The notes: generated from the sequence alone by a model not told the origin. Shown: positions 32,798-44,500, counted from the stretch's first letter. The stretch: DNA of 64,000 nucleotides from Pseudomonas lundensis (GCF_001042985.1 NZ_JYKY01000016.1:49816-113815), one strand, 5' to 3'. Numbers and translations: made by a program.

Positions 32798-33589
32798 TTA
32801 AGTTGGCTGAACAGGGCGGGAGCTACGACGTTGACGACGAACTAACTCGCCCGCCAGGGCCAGGTAAGCAATCGCGCCACGGGAGTTTTTGTCATACGCC
32901 AGCGCCGGCATTCCGTAACTCGGAGCCTCGGCCAAACGAATGTTGCGCGGGATCACCGTGTCATAGAGCTGACCGCCGAAATGCTCTTTGAGCTGGGCCG
33001 ATACATCGTTCATGAGGCTCAGGCGCGGATCGTACATGGTACGCAGCAGGCCCTCGACCTTCAGGTTAGGGTTCAGCAGTTCTGCGATGCGCTTGATGTT
33101 ATCCACAAGGTCGCTCAACCCTTCCAGCGCAAAGTATTCGCACTGCATGGGGATAATGACCCCATCGGCAGCCACCAGCGCGTTCAAGGTCAGCATCGAC
33201 AGTGACGGGGGGCAATCGATCAGGATGTAATCGTAACTTTCTCGAACCGGTGCCAACGCTGTACGCAGACGGCTTTCTTTCATCTGCATCTCAAGCAGCA
33301 CGACTTCCGCCGCCGTGAGATCCCGGTTGGCCGGCAGCAACTGGTAACCACCGTGCTCGGAATAGTGCATGGCCTGGGCCAAATCGCACTCACCGATCAA
33401 CAGGTCGTATACCGAATTTTCAAGACCATGCTTATCCACACCGCTACCCATGGTGGCGTTGCCTTGTGGATCAAGGTCGATCAACAACACCCGACGCTTG
33501 GTAGCGACCAGCGATGCCGCGAGGTTGATACAGGTGGTGGTCTTACCCACACCACCCTTTTGGTTCGCTATTGCGAATACCTTAGCCAT
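32798..33589 (-). CDS. parA: Chromosome partitioning ATPase ParA (Soj)
   Basis: A 263-residue deviant-Walker ATPase. The motif KGGVGKTT is near residues 10-17, with the switch sequence DCPPSLSMLT and LLIDLDPQGNATMG. It forms ATP-dependent gradients on the nucleoid that move ParB-parS complexes. ATG 33589 (MAKVFAIANQKGG) is taken over the upstream codon because it matches the family N-terminus. It follows rsmG with an 18-base gap. Confidence 0.97.
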   Translation of the reverse strand: MAKVFAIANQKGGVGKTTTCINLAASLVATKRRVLLIDLDPQGNATMGSGVDKHGLENSVYDLLIGECDLAQAMHYSEHGGYQLLPANRDLTAAEVVLLEMQMKESRLRTALAPVRESYDYILIDCPPSLSMLTLNALVAADGVIIPMQCEYFALEGLSDLVDNIKRIAELLNPNLKVEGLLRTMYDPRLSLMNDVSAQLKEHFGGQLYDTVIPRNIRLAEAPSYGMPALAYDKNSRGAIAYLALAGELVRRQRRSSRPVQPT

Positions 33590-33607
33590 TCTTGCGTGCG
33601 TTCCCAA

Positions 33608-34252
33608 TCATGCCGTGCGGCGCAGTATCAGCAGATGGCGTTGGCCTTGGCAACCCGGTACGGTCAAGGCGTGTTCGCTATCTAGACGAAAATCAGTGGG
33701 CAATGCTACCAGCTCATCAGCAGGATGAACGCCCTTCATGGCCAACCAGCGTGTTTCGCTGTCGCCCAGATGGCGAGTCCAATGAGTGAAGTTCTCCATG
33801 CTGCTGAAAGCTCTGGACACAATGCCATTGAACGGCAGCTCAGGTTGATATTCTTCAACTCGACTGTGGATAACCTGAAGATTGCCCAGCTGAAGCTCAA
33901 GTTTCACTTGGGTCAGAAAACGGGTTTTCTTGCCGTTGCTGTCCAGACACGTGACTTGGGAGTCCGGGAACAAAATCGCCAGAGGGATGCCGGGCATGCC
34001 GCCTCCGCTGCCGACGTCCAGCCAACGGCCGTTTTCGATGAAAGACATCACACTCAGGCTGTCGAGCAAATGGCGCGACACCATCTCGTCAGGGTTACGC
34101 ACAGCCGTGAGGTTGTAAGCCTTGTTCCATTTGATCAACAGGGCCAGATAACCCAGCAGTTGCTGATGCTGGGTTTCGGTCAAATTGACGCCCAGCAGGC
34201 GTGCACCTGTGGATAACTCTTCGGCGTGTTGTGCAGTGACCAGCGAACTCAA
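33608..34252 (-). CDS. rsmG: 16S rRNA m7G527 methyltransferase RsmG
   Basis: A 214-residue SAM-dependent methyltransferase that methylates G527 of 16S rRNA. SAM motif [17 protein letters not shown] lies near 77, with the family's HLLDSL and [10 protein letters not shown] motifs. Its start overlaps the mnmG stop by 4 bases, the usual coupling of this pair. Confidence 0.96.
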   Translation of the reverse strand: MSSLVTAQHAEELSTGARLLGVNLTETQHQQLLGYLALLIKWNKAYNLTAVRNPDEMVSRHLLDSLSVMSFIENGRWLDVGSGGGMPGIPLAILFPDSQVTCLDSNGKKTRFLTQVKLELQLGNLQVIHSRVEEYQPELPFNGIVSRAFSSMENFTHWTRHLGDSETRWLAMKGVHPADELVALPTDFRLDSEHALTVPGCQGQRHLLILRRTA

Positions 34253-36144
34253 GCGTTTAGCTCCAACGTGCGGCCTGCGCCGCGTTTTTTCAGGTGAATC
34301 ATCAACAGGGAAATCGCAGCCGGGGTGACGCCAGGAATCCGCGAAGCCTGACCCAGTGTCTCAGGGCGTGTGGCACCCAGCTTGCTCTGGATCTCTTTCG
34401 ACAGACCGGAGATGGTCGTGTAATCGATATCCACAGGCAATTTGGTATTTTCACTGGCCCGCAGCCGGGCTATTTCATCCTGTTGGCGATCAATGTAGCC
34501 CGCGTATTTGGTTTTGATTTCAACTTGCTCAGCAACCAGCGGGTCAATAGCGCCCTGCCCAGTCACTTCAACCAAACCGGCGTAGTCGATCTCAGGACGG
34601 GTCAGCAAATTCAGCAAGTTGTACTCGTGGGTAAGCGGCGTACCGAATTTGGCAGCAATGGCGTCGCCTTGTTCCGTGCCTGGACGAACCCAAGTGCTTT
34701 TCAAGCGCTGTTCTTCGCGCTCAATGCTTTCGCGCTTGTCGCAAAAAGCTGCCCAACGAGCGTCATCGACCAGCCCTAACTCACGGCCTTTCTCAGTCAA
34801 GCGCATGTCGGCGTTGTCTTCACGCAGGATCAAACGGTATTCCGCCCGGGAGGTAAACATCCGGTACGGTTCCTGAGTGCCCAAGGTGATCAGGTCATCG
34901 ACCAATACGCCGATGTAGGCTTCATCGCGACGCGGACACCAGCTTTCTTTGCCTTGTGCGAGCAACGCGGCGTTGGTTCCCGCCAATAAACCCTGGGCGC
35001 CGGCTTCTTCGTAACCGGTAGTACCGTTGATTTGACCGGCGAAGAACAAACCGCCGATCACCTTGGTTTCAAGGCTGTATTTCAGGTCACGCGGATCGAA
35101 ATAGTCGTACTCGATGGCATAACCCGGACGCACGATGTGGGCGTTTTCCATACCGCGAATCGATTGCACGATCTGAATTTGCACATCGAACGGCAAGGAA
35201 GTGGAAATCCCGTTCGGGTACAGCTCGTGGGTGGTCAAGCCTTCCGGTTCGATGAAGACCTGATGGCTTTCTTTGTCGGCAAAGCGATGGATCTTGTCTT
35301 CGATGGAGGGGCAATAACGCGGCCCGATACCTTCGATCACCCCCGAATACATCGGTGAACGATCAAGGTTGGAGGCAATGATTTCGTGAGTCCGCGCGTT
35401 GGTATGGGTAATCCAGCAACTGACCTGCGCCGGGTGCTGTTCCTTGTTGCCCATGAACGACATCACCGGAATCGGCGTATCCCCAGGCTGTTCGGTCATG
35501 ACCGAAAAATCGACAGAGCGGCCATCGATACGCGGCGGTGTGCCGGTTTTCAAGCGTCCCACCCGCAAAGGCAATTCACGCAGGCGTTGAGCCAAGGCGA
35601 TAGACGGCGGATCACCCGCGCGTCCGCCCGAATAGTTCTGCATACCGATGTGGATAAGTCCGCCCAGGAATGTGCCGGTGGTCAACACCACGGCATCGGC
35701 CATGAAACGCAGACCCATTTGGGTCACAACGCCACGTACCTGATCCTGTTCAACGATCAAATCATCAGCGGCCTGTTGAAATATCCACAGGTTGGGCTGG
35801 TTTTCGAGGATTTCACGCACTGCGGCTTTGTAGAGGATGCGGTCCGCCTGAGCACGTGTTGCCCGCACCGCAGGACCTTTGCGGCCATTGAGTACGCGGA
35901 ACTGGATACCGCCTTTATCGGTAGCCGTCGCCATCGCGCCGCCGAGGGCGTCGATTTCTTTAACCAGATGACTTTTGCCGATCCCGCCGATTGCAGGATT
36001 GCAGCTCATTTGCCCGAGGGTTTCCACGTTGTGGGTCAGCAACAGGGTTTTTACGCCCATGCGCGCTGAAGCAAGTGCAGCCTCGGTTCCGGCGTGACCG
36101 CCGCCGATGACGATCACTGCAAAACGGGAAGGGAAATTCACCAC
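34249..36144 (-). CDS. mnmG: tRNA uridine-5-carboxymethylaminomethyl synthase MnmG
   Basis: A 631-residue FAD enzyme that, with MnmE, modifies wobble U34 of several tRNAs. The FAD dinucleotide motif [18 protein letters not shown] is at residues 13-30, [23 protein letters not shown] follows, and [21 protein letters not shown] is near 370. The start is one of two adjacent GTG codons. Its upstream region carries a DnaA-box cluster. Confidence 0.97.
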   Translation of the reverse strand: MVNFPSRFAVIVIGGGHAGTEAALASARMGVKTLLLTHNVETLGQMSCNPAIGGIGKSHLVKEIDALGGAMATATDKGGIQFRVLNGRKGPAVRATRAQADRILYKAAVREILENQPNLWIFQQAADDLIVEQDQVRGVVTQMGLRFMADAVVLTTGTFLGGLIHIGMQNYSGGRAGDPPSIALAQRLRELPLRVGRLKTGTPPRIDGRSVDFSVMTEQPGDTPIPVMSFMGNKEQHPAQVSCWITHTNARTHEIIASNLDRSPMYSGVIEGIGPRYCPSIEDKIHRFADKESHQVFIEPEGLTTHELYPNGISTSLPFDVQIQIVQSIRGMENAHIVRPGYAIEYDYFDPRDLKYSLETKVIGGLFFAGQINGTTGYEEAGAQGLLAGTNAALLAQGKESWCPRRDEAYIGVLVDDLITLGTQEPYRMFTSRAEYRLILREDNADMRLTEKGRELGLVDDARWAAFCDKRESIEREEQRLKSTWVRPGTEQGDAIAAKFGTPLTHEYNLLNLLTRPEIDYAGLVEVTGQGAIDPLVAEQVEIKTKYAGYIDRQQDEIARLRASENTKLPVDIDYTTISGLSKEIQSKLGATRPETLGQASRIPGVTPAAISLLMIHLKKRGAGRTLELNA

Positions 36145-36631
36145 GCACCTCGTGCCTGTTTCTAGGGAGTTTTGGATAGACCGCGAAGTATAGGGACTTC
36201 GCCCTTCTTAAAGAACCCTTTGCACAAAATTTAACCAGCTGTGGATAAGGCAAGATAGAAAAATAAATAAAGAAGAAATTTATTAAAGCTTTGTTTTTAT
36301 GTTTATTTCTATGCAGCTACTTTTCTGTGGATAGATATTTGAAGGCCTTATTTTACGTACTGTACAGAGAATCAAAAGTCTGTGGTAATGTGCCCATGAG
36401 GGGAGGGGATAAGTGCCTTAAGCCTGTGGATATTACAGTGCCTTATCCACAGGCGAGGTTATCTTCAGTTTTGAACCCTACTTACCCACCGAGCTGTGGC
36501 CCAGTTATACACAGGGCTTAATCCACAGAAAATAGCCATTCTTCTGTCTTTCAGGCAGCAGAAAACCGTCTGTCCCCATCAGAGTCAGACGATTTTTGAA
36601 TGCAAGGTCGGGTTTGGTGATGAAGGGGTTA
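36145..36631. other. AT-rich intergenic region with DnaA-box cluster
   Basis: About 490 bases between mnmG and the ABC-F gene. DnaA boxes matching TTATNCACA are at 36240-36248 (reverse), 36443-36451 and 36505-36513, with one-mismatch copies at 36326-36334, 36425-36433 and 36519-36527. A strongly AT-rich stretch runs from about 36250 to 36320. The arrangement resembles the oriC-mnmG (gidA) layout of enterics, but the principal Pseudomonas origin is between rpmH and dnaA. Confidence 0.65.
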
Positions 36632-38248
36632 TCAAGACTGTGCGATTTGCCAGCCGTTAGCGATGCGCTTCAGCGTGTGAGTGACCTCTGACGCACGGAT
36701 AAAGTGGTGGTCATGTGAGGCGATCACCAAGGTGCCCGTGTAGTGCTTGAGCATGACTTCCAGCGCCTGGATGGAAGCCAGATCCAGATGGTTAGTCGGT
36801 TCATCGAGCAATAACAGCGATACGGGCTGAGCCCTGTAAAACACACATGCCATAGCTGCTTTTAAACGCTCCCCCCCACTGAGTTGCGCACATGGAAGGT
36901 GGATTTGGTGTGCGCCCAGACCAAGCTGCGCCAGCCATGTGCGCAACTCCCCTTGGTGGATGGCAGGATTAAGGGATTGCAGCTGTTCAAGGCTGGAACG
37001 CTGTGGCGACAGGCATGACAGAGTCTGGTCAAGGTAAGCGGTGTGTACAAACCTTGTGCATACCCCCGAAATCAAGGGCAAGTGCCCCGCCAGCACCTTC
37101 AACAAGGTCGACTTGCCGCAACCGTTAGGCCCGGATACGGCTATTCGTTGCCCGCGAGTCAACATCAGGTTGAGGGGATCATCATCGGCCGCTGCAAAAG
37201 GCAAGCGCGCCTCGATCAATTAGGCACTGCGCACAGGAGCATTTGAACGTGTTCTGGCAGGCTGGATAAAGATGCTGTGTGGTTCTTCCACCCCTAACGC
37301 GGCTGCCTTCACCTGCGTGGCCAACGTTTGATGGGTTGCGTCTTGCTGCTTAAGCACCTTGCCGTGGGTTAGCTGGCTTCTTTGTTTCTGTCGACCCAAC
37401 AGGATGTTTGCCTGGTTGGAGTCACTGGCCTGTTTTTGACCCCGGGCCTGTTTGCGTTCGAGATTTTCTCGTTGCGCACGTAATGCCTGTGCTTCACGTT
37501 TTTGTTCAACCTTGGCCCGCTCCAACCTCTGCTGGGCACGCTTTTGTTGTAAATCCTTGGCCTGTGCATAACTCGAATAGCCGCCGCTGTAGCGAATTAG
37601 CCCCTGCGACGATAACTCGATAATGCACTGCATGGACTCCAGTAAAACGCGGTCATGACTGATGACCAGCACCGCTTTCGGCCATTTATCCAGCTGCTCG
37701 CTCAACAGCTGTCGGTGACAGCCATCCAGATGGTTGGTCGGCTCATCAAGAATCAACAGATCCGCTTTAGACGCAAACGCCCCTAGTAGAGCAACCCGCA
37801 TGGCTTCGCCGCCACTCAGTGAGGCGACTGGCGTGTTCAGTGTGAGGTGTGACAAGTGCGCGTTGGCCAACGCATTCAGCAGGTGTTCACGCAGCATCCA
37901 CTGATCACCGATGAGGTCGAGATCAAGCGGCGAGTAATGGCCCTGCTCCATGCGTTCCAGCGCTTGGACCACTGGTTTGACGCGCAAAAGATCCGCGACT
38001 GTGCAACCAGGTTCTTCAGTCATGTACTGACCCAGGTAGTACACAGAGCCTGCTCGCAGGCAGCGCCCGGTTGTGGGCAAGATGGCCCCGGCGATCAAGC
38101 GGGCCAACAGACTTTTCCCCACACCATTGCGCCCCACCAGCGCCATGCGTGGTTGGTCCAGCTGTAGGTCAAGTTGCGTGAAGAGTGGTCTGCCATCGGG
38201 CAGATGTAACGAAACGCCTTCAAGCGTCACATAGGTGGCGTGAGTCAT
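36632..38248 (-). pseudogene. ABC-F ATPase gene with an in-frame stop
   Basis: One reading frame encodes an ABC-F protein in two pieces divided by a single TAA at 37220-37222. The first 342 residues carry ABC domain 1 (Walker A GRNGVGKSLL, LSGGEAMRVALLGA, LILDEPTNHLD) and the linker. After the stop, 195 residues in the same frame carry domain 2 (GPNGCGKSTLL, LSGGERLKAAM, LLLDEPTNHLD). Together they make about 538 residues, the normal ABC-F length. ABC-F proteins act on ribosomes. A C-to-T change of a CAA codon would explain the stop. A sequencing error, or restart at the TTG right after the stop, are alternatives. Confidence 0.82.
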
Positions 38249-38453
38249 ATGTACTCCAAAGATGCGCAGAACGGCCCCTGCCAGGAGGGGAACAAGAACT
38301 GGCCGCTAACATCGCGGCGGCATCAATGGCGCATTGGACTAATACCTCTGTAGGAATGCAAAAACTCTAGCAGTTGAAAAGGCATGAGGATGCCTTTTAT
38401 TGAGTCGGTTCAACGGCGGCTGCGTGAGTTGACTGACACAGCCGCTATCCGCA

Positions 38454-39821
38454 TCACTTGCCGATACAGAAACTGGAGAAAATCCGGCCCAGTAGGTCAT
38501 CTGAACTGAATGCGCCTGTGATCTCTCCCAATGCATGTTGGGCCTGTCGCAAGTCTTCAGCCAGCAGTTCCCCGGCGCCAGCCAGGGTCAGTTGCGCCCG
38601 ACCATGCTCCAACGCAGCACTGGCATGCCCCAGGGCCTCAAGGTGCCGCCGCCGGGCGCTGAAACTGCTCTCTGAGGTTTGTTCGTACCCCATGCAGGCT
38701 TTCAGATGCTCACGCAATAAATCCAGACCTTCAGTGGAACGTGCGCTCAGGCTGATGGTGACATGGCCATCTTCGCTGACTTCCAGTGCAATGGCTTCCC
38801 CCGTCAGGTCGGCTTTATTACGAATCAGCGTGACCTTCGACGGATCGGGACGCTGTTCCAAAAACTCTGGCCACAGTGCAAACGGATCATCGGCTTCCGG
38901 AGCCGTCGCATCGACGACCAGCAACACGCGGTCGGCTTCACCAATGGCTTTGAGGGCACGTTGCACACCGATTTTCTCAACGTGATCTTCGGTATCGCGC
39001 AAACCCGCCGTGTCCACCACGTGCAGCGGCATGCCATCAATGTGGATATGTTCGCGCAACACATCGCGTGTCGTGCCGGCAATTTCAGTCACGATGGCCG
39101 CCTCACGCCCTGCGAGGGCATTGAGCAGGCTGGATTTCCCCGCGTTTGGCCGCCCCGCAATCACAACCGTCATCCCGTCGCGCAGCAAGGCACCCTGCCC
39201 GGCTTCGCGCTGAACGGTGGATAACTCGTCGCGAACCTTGTCCAGCATGCCAAGGACATGACCATCGGCCAGAAAATCGATTTCTTCTTCCGGAAAATCA
39301 ATCGCGGCCTCAACGTAAATCCGCAGACTGATGAGTTGCTCGGTCAAGTTATGCACACGCTGCGAAAACGCGCCCTGCAACGATCGCAGTGCATTGCGTG
39401 CGGCCTGTGCAGAACTCGCCTCGATCAGGTCGGCAATGGCTTCGGCCTGGGCCAGGTCGAGTTTGTCATTCAAAAAAGCGCGTTCGCTGAATTCCCCCGG
39501 ACGGGCCAGTCGACAGCCCAGCTCCATGCAGCGTTGCAGGAGCATATCGAGCACGACAGGCCCGCCATGTCCCTGCAATTCCAGGACGTCTTCGCCTGTG
39601 AATGAGTTGGGCCCCGGGAAGTACAGGGCAATGCCTTCATCCAGCACTTCGCGGTTTTCACCATAAAACGGCCCGTAATGGGCATAACGCGGTTTGAGCT
39701 CGCGTGCACTGAACGCTTGTGCAGCCTTGCTCGCGAGTGGACCGGAAATGCGCACGATCCCCACACCACCTCGCCCTTGGGCGGTTGCCACAGCGGCAAT
39801 GGTTTCAGCCGGAACACTCAT
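38454..39821 (-). CDS. mnmE: tRNA modification GTPase MnmE
   Basis: A 455-residue GTPase, partner of MnmG. The N-terminal formyl-THF-binding domain begins [23 protein letters not shown]. The G domain (about 215-375) has [14 protein letters not shown] and [13 protein letters not shown]. The C-terminus ends in FCIGK, carrying the catalytic Cys of the CIGK motif. ATG 39821 (MSVPAETIA) is preferred to the longer frame. Confidence 0.97.
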   Translation of the reverse strand: MSVPAETIAAVATAQGRGGVGIVRISGPLASKAAQAFSARELKPRYAHYGPFYGENREVLDEGIALYFPGPNSFTGEDVLELQGHGGPVVLDMLLQRCMELGCRLARPGEFSERAFLNDKLDLAQAEAIADLIEASSAQAARNALRSLQGAFSQRVHNLTEQLISLRIYVEAAIDFPEEEIDFLADGHVLGMLDKVRDELSTVQREAGQGALLRDGMTVVIAGRPNAGKSSLLNALAGREAAIVTEIAGTTRDVLREHIHIDGMPLHVVDTAGLRDTEDHVEKIGVQRALKAIGEADRVLLVVDATAPEADDPFALWPEFLEQRPDPSKVTLIRNKADLTGEAIALEVSEDGHVTISLSARSTEGLDLLREHLKACMGYEQTSESSFSARRRHLEALGHASAALEHGRAQLTLAGAGELLAEDLRQAQHALGEITGAFSSDDLLGRIFSSFCIGK

Positions 39822-39855
39822 AAAACGGGCCTCGAAAACAAAAGTGTCAGATAGC

Positions 39856-39880
39856 AAAACGCCCCACTAGGGGGCGTTTT
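39856..39880 (-). terminator. Terminator downstream of yidC
   Basis: Symmetric hairpin AAAACGCCCC / GGGGCGTTTT with a short loop, 23 bases after the yidC stop and ahead of mnmE. Confidence 0.88.
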
Positions 39881-39902
39881 GAGTGGTGCTTACCAGAGTA
39901 AG

Positions 39903-41588
39903 TTACTCGGCGACTTTTTTGGTAGCCGCTTCAACTTTACGCGTGATGTACCACTGTTGAGCGATGGACAGGCAGTTGTTCACAACCCAGTACAGCACCA
40001 GACCAGCCGGGAACCACAGGAAGAAGAAGGTGAAGATGATCGGCATCAACTTCATCACCTTGGCCTGCATCGGGTCCGGAGGTGTCGGGTTCAGACGCTG
40101 CTGGATGAACATGGTTGCACCCATGATGATCGGCAGAATGAAGAACGGGTCTTTGATCGACAGGTCGGTAATCCAGAGCATGAACGGCGCCTGGCGCATT
40201 TCAACACTTTCCAGAAGTACCCAGTACAAGGACAGGAAGACAGGCATCTGCACCAGAATCGGCAAGCAGCCGCCCAGTGGATTGATCTTCTCTTTCTTGT
40301 ACAGCTCCATCATTGCTTGCGACATTTTCTGACGGTCATCACCGAACTGCTCTTTCAGAGCGGCCAGTTTTGGCGCCACAGCGCGCATGCGAGCCATCGA
40401 CTTGTAGCTGGCGGCCGACAGCGGGAAGAAGATCCCTTTGATCAGCATGGTCAGGAAGATGATCGACCAACCCCAGTTACCCACGATGCTGTGGATATGT
40501 TGCAGCAGCCAGAAAATTGGCTGGGCAATGAACCACAGGATGCCGTAGTCGACTGTCAGTTCCAGACCTGGGGATAACTCTTTGAGTACACCCTGGCTCT
40601 TTGGACCTGCATACAGGGTAGCGCTGGTTTCAGCGGTTTTACCCGGTTCAACGGTCAACGTCGGGCCAGTGAAACCGATGATGTAGTTGCCCTGGTTGTC
40701 TTTGCGGGTCTGAACGACGTTGTTATCGCCTTTCTGAGGAATCCACGCCGTTACAAAGTAGTGCTGCAGCCAGGCGACCCAACCACCTTCAACGGTCTCT
40801 TTAAGCTGACCCTTGTCGATGTCTTTCATCGACACTTTTTTGTACGGTTCTGCACTTGTCCACAGGGCAGCGCCCAGGTAAGTAGCAGTACCGGTCGCGG
40901 TGCTGGACGAAGGATCGGAGCTGGCGTCACGTTTCAATTGCGCGAACAGGTTGCCGTTCCACGGCTTGCCGCTCTCGTTATCAATCAGATAAGTGACTTG
41001 TACATCGTAAAGGCCACGCTTGAGCGTGAAACGTTTGATGTAGTTGACGCCGTTTTCGCTGAATTTGAGATCAACAACCAATTGATCCTGGCCTGGGGCC
41101 AGCTCATAGGTTTTTTTCTCGGTGCTGAAAACCGGGCGACCGGTAGAACGTGCATCCGGGCCATCCTTGCCTGTCAGGCCGCTTTGCGCCAGATAGGTAC
41201 GCTCGTTGCCGTTATCGAACAACTGGAATGGAACATCCGGGTGGTCCTGACGGCGCGGGTACAGTGGCAAACGCAATTGGGCAATGTCGCCGCCCTGTGG
41301 ATCAATTGCGATGTCCAGTACGTCAGTTTTTACGTGGATCAAGTCTTTGCTAGCAGCAACCGGTGTTTCGGTCGGCGTGCTGGTATCAGCCGTGGCGCTA
41401 GGGACATCAGCACTGTTGGAAGCGTTGTTACCTGGAACCGTGTCGGGCAAAGCCGGCGCGGTGGTACTGCTGGCGGCAACATTCTGAGTCGGCAGAGCAG
41501 CCTGACCATAGTCCTGGTTCCATTTGAGAACCATAACGTAGGACACGACTGCCAGGGCGACGATCAGGATCGTGCGTTTAATATCCAT
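39903..41588 (-). CDS. yidC: Membrane protein insertase YidC
   Basis: A 561-residue inner-membrane insertase. It has an N-terminal signal-anchor helix (5-23), a large periplasmic beta domain (about 55-340) and the conserved five-helix core near the C-terminus (NWGWSIIFLTMLIKGIFFPLSAASYKSM, GGCLPILVQMPVFLSLYWVL, LMPIIFTFFFLWFPAGLVLYW). It ends in a basic tail. It stands in the yidC-yidD-rnpA-rpmH cluster. Confidence 0.97.
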   Translation of the reverse strand: MDIKRTILIVALAVVSYVMVLKWNQDYGQAALPTQNVAASSTTAPALPDTVPGNNASNSADVPSATADTSTPTETPVAASKDLIHVKTDVLDIAIDPQGGDIAQLRLPLYPRRQDHPDVPFQLFDNGNERTYLAQSGLTGKDGPDARSTGRPVFSTEKKTYELAPGQDQLVVDLKFSENGVNYIKRFTLKRGLYDVQVTYLIDNESGKPWNGNLFAQLKRDASSDPSSSTATGTATYLGAALWTSAEPYKKVSMKDIDKGQLKETVEGGWVAWLQHYFVTAWIPQKGDNNVVQTRKDNQGNYIIGFTGPTLTVEPGKTAETSATLYAGPKSQGVLKELSPGLELTVDYGILWFIAQPIFWLLQHIHSIVGNWGWSIIFLTMLIKGIFFPLSAASYKSMARMRAVAPKLAALKEQFGDDRQKMSQAMMELYKKEKINPLGGCLPILVQMPVFLSLYWVLLESVEMRQAPFMLWITDLSIKDPFFILPIIMGATMFIQQRLNPTPPDPMQAKVMKLMPIIFTFFFLWFPAGLVLYWVVNNCLSIAQQWYITRKVEAATKKVAE

Positions 41589-41590
41589 GA

Positions 41591-41836
41591 TTACTCGGCC
41601 ATCGAAGAAGAACGGGAGGTAGGGATAGGTGGAACCGGGTCATAACCACCGGGATTCCACGGGTGACAGCGACCTAAACGACGAAAGGTCAGCCAGCCGC
41701 CGCGAAGAACGCCATGATTTTCGATGGCTTCCAACGCGTAGCAGGAACAACTGGGGTAGAAACGGCAGTGGCTGGCCATCAAAGGACTAATGGCATAACG
41801 ATAAAACTGGATCGGAACGAGTGCCAGTTTACGCAT
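41591..41836 (-). CDS. yidD: Membrane protein insertion factor YidD
   Basis: An 81-residue protein with the YidD signature: [37 protein letters not shown], with three clustered cysteines. YidD helps YidC insert inner-membrane proteins. It overlaps the end of rnpA by 8 bases and precedes yidC by 2 bases. Confidence 0.95.
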   Translation of the reverse strand: MRKLALVPIQFYRYAISPLMASHCRFYPSCSCYALEAIENHGVLRGGWLTFRRLGRCHPWNPGGYDPVPPIPTSRSSSMAE

Positions 41837-42236
41837 CAGGACTGCCTACCCCTACAGTTTCGGAGTTAACCGCTGGAACTGGCGAATTACGCGCCAGGCG
41901 CTTCCAGAGTTTGCCGAAATGCTGAATCAATTCGGGGTTCTCTACGTCACCCAAACCTTTGCGCGCGACGATAACGATATCCCAACCGACCAGTGAATCC
42001 TGGTGGAGACGAAACGATTCACGCATCAAACGCTTAAGGCGATTGCGCTGAACGGAGAGCTTTACGCTCTTTTTACCGATCACTAACCCCAAGCGGGGGT
42101 GATCGAGACCGTTACTGCGCGCAAGGAGCAGGAGATTTTTCCCCGGTACCTTGCCGGTGGGGGAGTCAAAGACTGCCTTGAAATGCCGGGGAGTGAGTAA
42201 CCGCTTTTCCCGACTGAAGTCCTGACTCACCACCAT
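41829..42236 (-). CDS. rnpA: Ribonuclease P protein component
   Basis: A 135-residue basic protein that cofactors the RNase P RNA in 5' tRNA processing. The RNR-type motif [22 protein letters not shown] is near residue 47-68. ATG 42236 is selected because [19 protein letters not shown] is the Pseudomonas N-terminus and it begins just past the rpmH stop; the longer upstream frame overlaps rpmH. Confidence 0.94.
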   Translation of the reverse strand: MVVSQDFSREKRLLTPRHFKAVFDSPTGKVPGKNLLLLARSNGLDHPRLGLVIGKKSVKLSVQRNRLKRLMRESFRLHQDSLVGWDIVIVARKGLGDVENPELIQHFGKLWKRLARNSPVPAVNSETVGVGSPDA

Positions 42237-42246
42237 TGTCTGATTA

Positions 42247-42381
42247 TCAAACTGCCAGACGCGCACGGCCTTTGGCGCGGCGACGCGACAGGACGGCACG
42301 GCCGTTTTTAGTAGCCATGCGTGCACGGAAACCGTGAGTGCGGGCGCGTTTGATAGTGCTTGGTTGGAAAGTACGTTTCAT
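42247..42381 (-). CDS. rpmH: Ribosomal protein bL34
   Basis: A 44-residue very basic ribosomal protein. The translation starts [18 protein letters not shown] and ends KGRARLAV, the standard bL34 sequence. It leads the rpmH-rnpA-yidD-yidC cluster and is divergent from dnaA across oriC. Confidence 0.97.
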   Translation of the reverse strand: MKRTFQPSTIKRARTHGFRARMATKNGRAVLSRRRAKGRARLAV

Positions 42382-42944
42382 GTCGTGCTACCTGGTTCGT
42401 CCACAACGGGCCGGAATGGCCCCCGTTTTAAGAGACCGGCGATTCTAGAGAATGCAAGCCAATAGGTCAATTTCCAACCAACCTTTCCTGGTAAATAGAT
42501 GTGGGCTTTTTTACACAGCGCTCTCACGGCGTAGCTATAGAAATTAAAAAACGTTTTATTTAAAGCTCTTTTAAAGAACTAACTACTCTTACAGAGCCAG
42601 ATATCTGTGGATAAAACGCTGTAGGCCATATGGGAAAGGGCTTTCAGCGATTCAAAAGGTTGTCCACAAGCCGTGCTCTGCCTGTGCCGCACCGTCGGAA
42701 AAGCTGTGCATGAAAGGGCTCTTTATCCACAGGCGACTTATGCACAACGTTTCACCCCCACTTGTGCAACGGGCTTAGGCCCGCTTATCCACAGACCTTA
42801 TGCACCTACCATTTGTCGCTTTATTCAGGGATAAAAACCGAATCCTTCCTTATAGACAGGCAACCTACATGTGGATAAGTGAACGCGTGGTCGCTACAAT
42901 GGCGCCTGTTTTTGCCTCACCGGCTTTCAACTTAGGGGATATCC
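42382..42944. other. oriC: Chromosomal replication origin oriC
   Basis: The rpmH-dnaA intergenic region holds DnaA boxes (TTATNCACA) at 42606-42614 (reverse), 42723-42731, 42738-42746, 42785-42793 and 42870-42878 (reverse), with weaker ones at 42660-42668 (TTGTCCACA) and 42798-42806. An AT-rich block lies near 42535-42600 and is a candidate unwinding element. Location and box count match the functionally defined Pseudomonas origins. The rpmH and dnaA promoters must also lie here. Confidence 0.9.
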
Positions 42945-44462
42945 GTGTCAGTGGAACTTTGGCAGCAGTGCGTAGAGCTTTTGCGCGAAGAACTGCCTGC
43001 CCAGCAATTCAACACCTGGATCCGTCCACTACAGGTCGAAGCCGAAGGCGACGAGTTGCGCGTGTATGCACCCAACCGTTTTGTGCTCGACTGGGTGAAC
43101 GAGAAGTACCTGAGCCGTCTGCTTGAGCTGTTGAATGAGCACAGCAACGGCATGGCGCCTGCGTTGTCCTTATTAATAGGCAGCAAGCGCAGCTCGGCGC
43201 CTCGCGCTGCACCGAATGCGCCGTTGGCGGCTGCTGCCTCGCAACAGGCCCCCGCCCCCTCCGTAGCCCCAAGTGCTCCTTCTCAGGCCGCTGCAACACC
43301 TGCGCCTGCGCCCAAGCCTGCAACGCAGACGAGTGAAGAGCCGTCGCGCGACAGCTTCGATCCAATGGCTGGCGCCAGTTCGCAACAAGCGCCGGTTCGC
43401 GCCGAGCAACGTACCGTTCAAGTCGAAGGTGCGCTCAAGCACACCAGTTACCTGAACCGCACGTTCACCTTTGAAAACTTTGTCGAGGGTAAATCCAACC
43501 AACTGGCCCGCGCTGCGGCGTGGCAAGTGGCGGACAACCCCAAGCACGGTTACAACCCGCTGTTTCTATACGGCGGTGTAGGTCTGGGTAAGACTCACTT
43601 GATGCATGCCGTGGGCAACCACCTGCTCAAGAAGAACCCGAATGCCAAGGTGGTGTACCTGCATTCCGAGCGTTTTGTAGCGGACATGGTCAAAGCCCTG
43701 CAGCTCAACGCGATCAATGAGTTCAAGCGCTTCTACCGCTCGGTGGATGCGTTGCTCATCGATGACATTCAGTTCTTTGCGCGCAAGGAGCGGTCTCAGG
43801 AAGAGTTCTTCCATACCTTCAACGCCCTGCTTGAAGGCGGTCAGCAAGTGATTCTGACCAGCGACCGTTACCCGAAAGAAATCGAAGGCCTGGAAGAACG
43901 CCTTAAATCACGTTTCGGCTGGGGCCTGACAGTGGCCGTCGAGCCGCCGGAACTGGAAACACGTGTGGCGATCCTGATGAAGAAGGCCGATCAGGCCAAA
44001 GTCGATTTGCCCCACGATGCTGCCTTCTTTATTGCACAACGCATTCGCTCCAACGTGCGTGAGCTTGAAGGCGCACTCAAGCGGGTGATTGCTCACTCGC
44101 ACTTTATGGGCCGCGACATCACCATCGAGCTGATTCGCGAATCCCTTAAAGACTTGCTGGCGCTGCAAGACAAGCTGGTCTCTGTGGATAACATCCAGCG
44201 CACTGTCGCGGAGTACTACAAGATCAAGATCTCGGATTTGCTGTCCAAGCGCCGTTCGCGCTCGGTGGCGCGTCCACGTCAGGTCGCAATGGCGTTGTCC
44301 AAAGAGCTGACCAACCACAGCTTGCCGGAAATCGGTGACGTGTTTGGTGGCCGCGACCATACGACGGTCTTGCATGCGTGCCGCAAAATCAACGAACTCA
44401 AGGAATCCGACGCGGACATCCGCGAGGACTACAAGAACCTGCTGCGTACACTGACCACCTGA
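42945..44462 (+). CDS. dnaA: Replication initiator DnaA
   Basis: A 505-residue initiator. Domain I (1-80, [23 protein letters not shown]) is followed by an Ala/Pro-rich linker (about 85-150). The AAA+ domain has [16 protein letters not shown] near 205 and DDIQFFA near 268. The C-terminal helix-turn-helix [16 protein letters not shown] contacts DnaA boxes. The start codon is GTG. It begins the dnaA-dnaN-recF-gyrB series. Confidence 0.98.
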   Translation: MSVELWQQCVELLREELPAQQFNTWIRPLQVEAEGDELRVYAPNRFVLDWVNEKYLSRLLELLNEHSNGMAPALSLLIGSKRSSAPRAAPNAPLAAAASQQAPAPSVAPSAPSQAAATPAPAPKPATQTSEEPSRDSFDPMAGASSQQAPVRAEQRTVQVEGALKHTSYLNRTFTFENFVEGKSNQLARAAAWQVADNPKHGYNPLFLYGGVGLGKTHLMHAVGNHLLKKNPNAKVVYLHSERFVADMVKALQLNAINEFKRFYRSVDALLIDDIQFFARKERSQEEFFHTFNALLEGGQQVILTSDRYPKEIEGLEERLKSRFGWGLTVAVEPPELETRVAILMKKADQAKVDLPHDAAFFIAQRIRSNVRELEGALKRVIAHSHFMGRDITIELIRESLKDLLALQDKLVSVDNIQRTVAEYYKIKISDLLSKRRSRSVARPRQVAMALSKELTNHSLPEIGDVFGGRDHTTVLHACRKINELKESDADIREDYKNLLRTLTT

Positions 44463-44500
44463 TGACACCAGCGCAGCTTATTAAGGCAAGGGACTAGACC

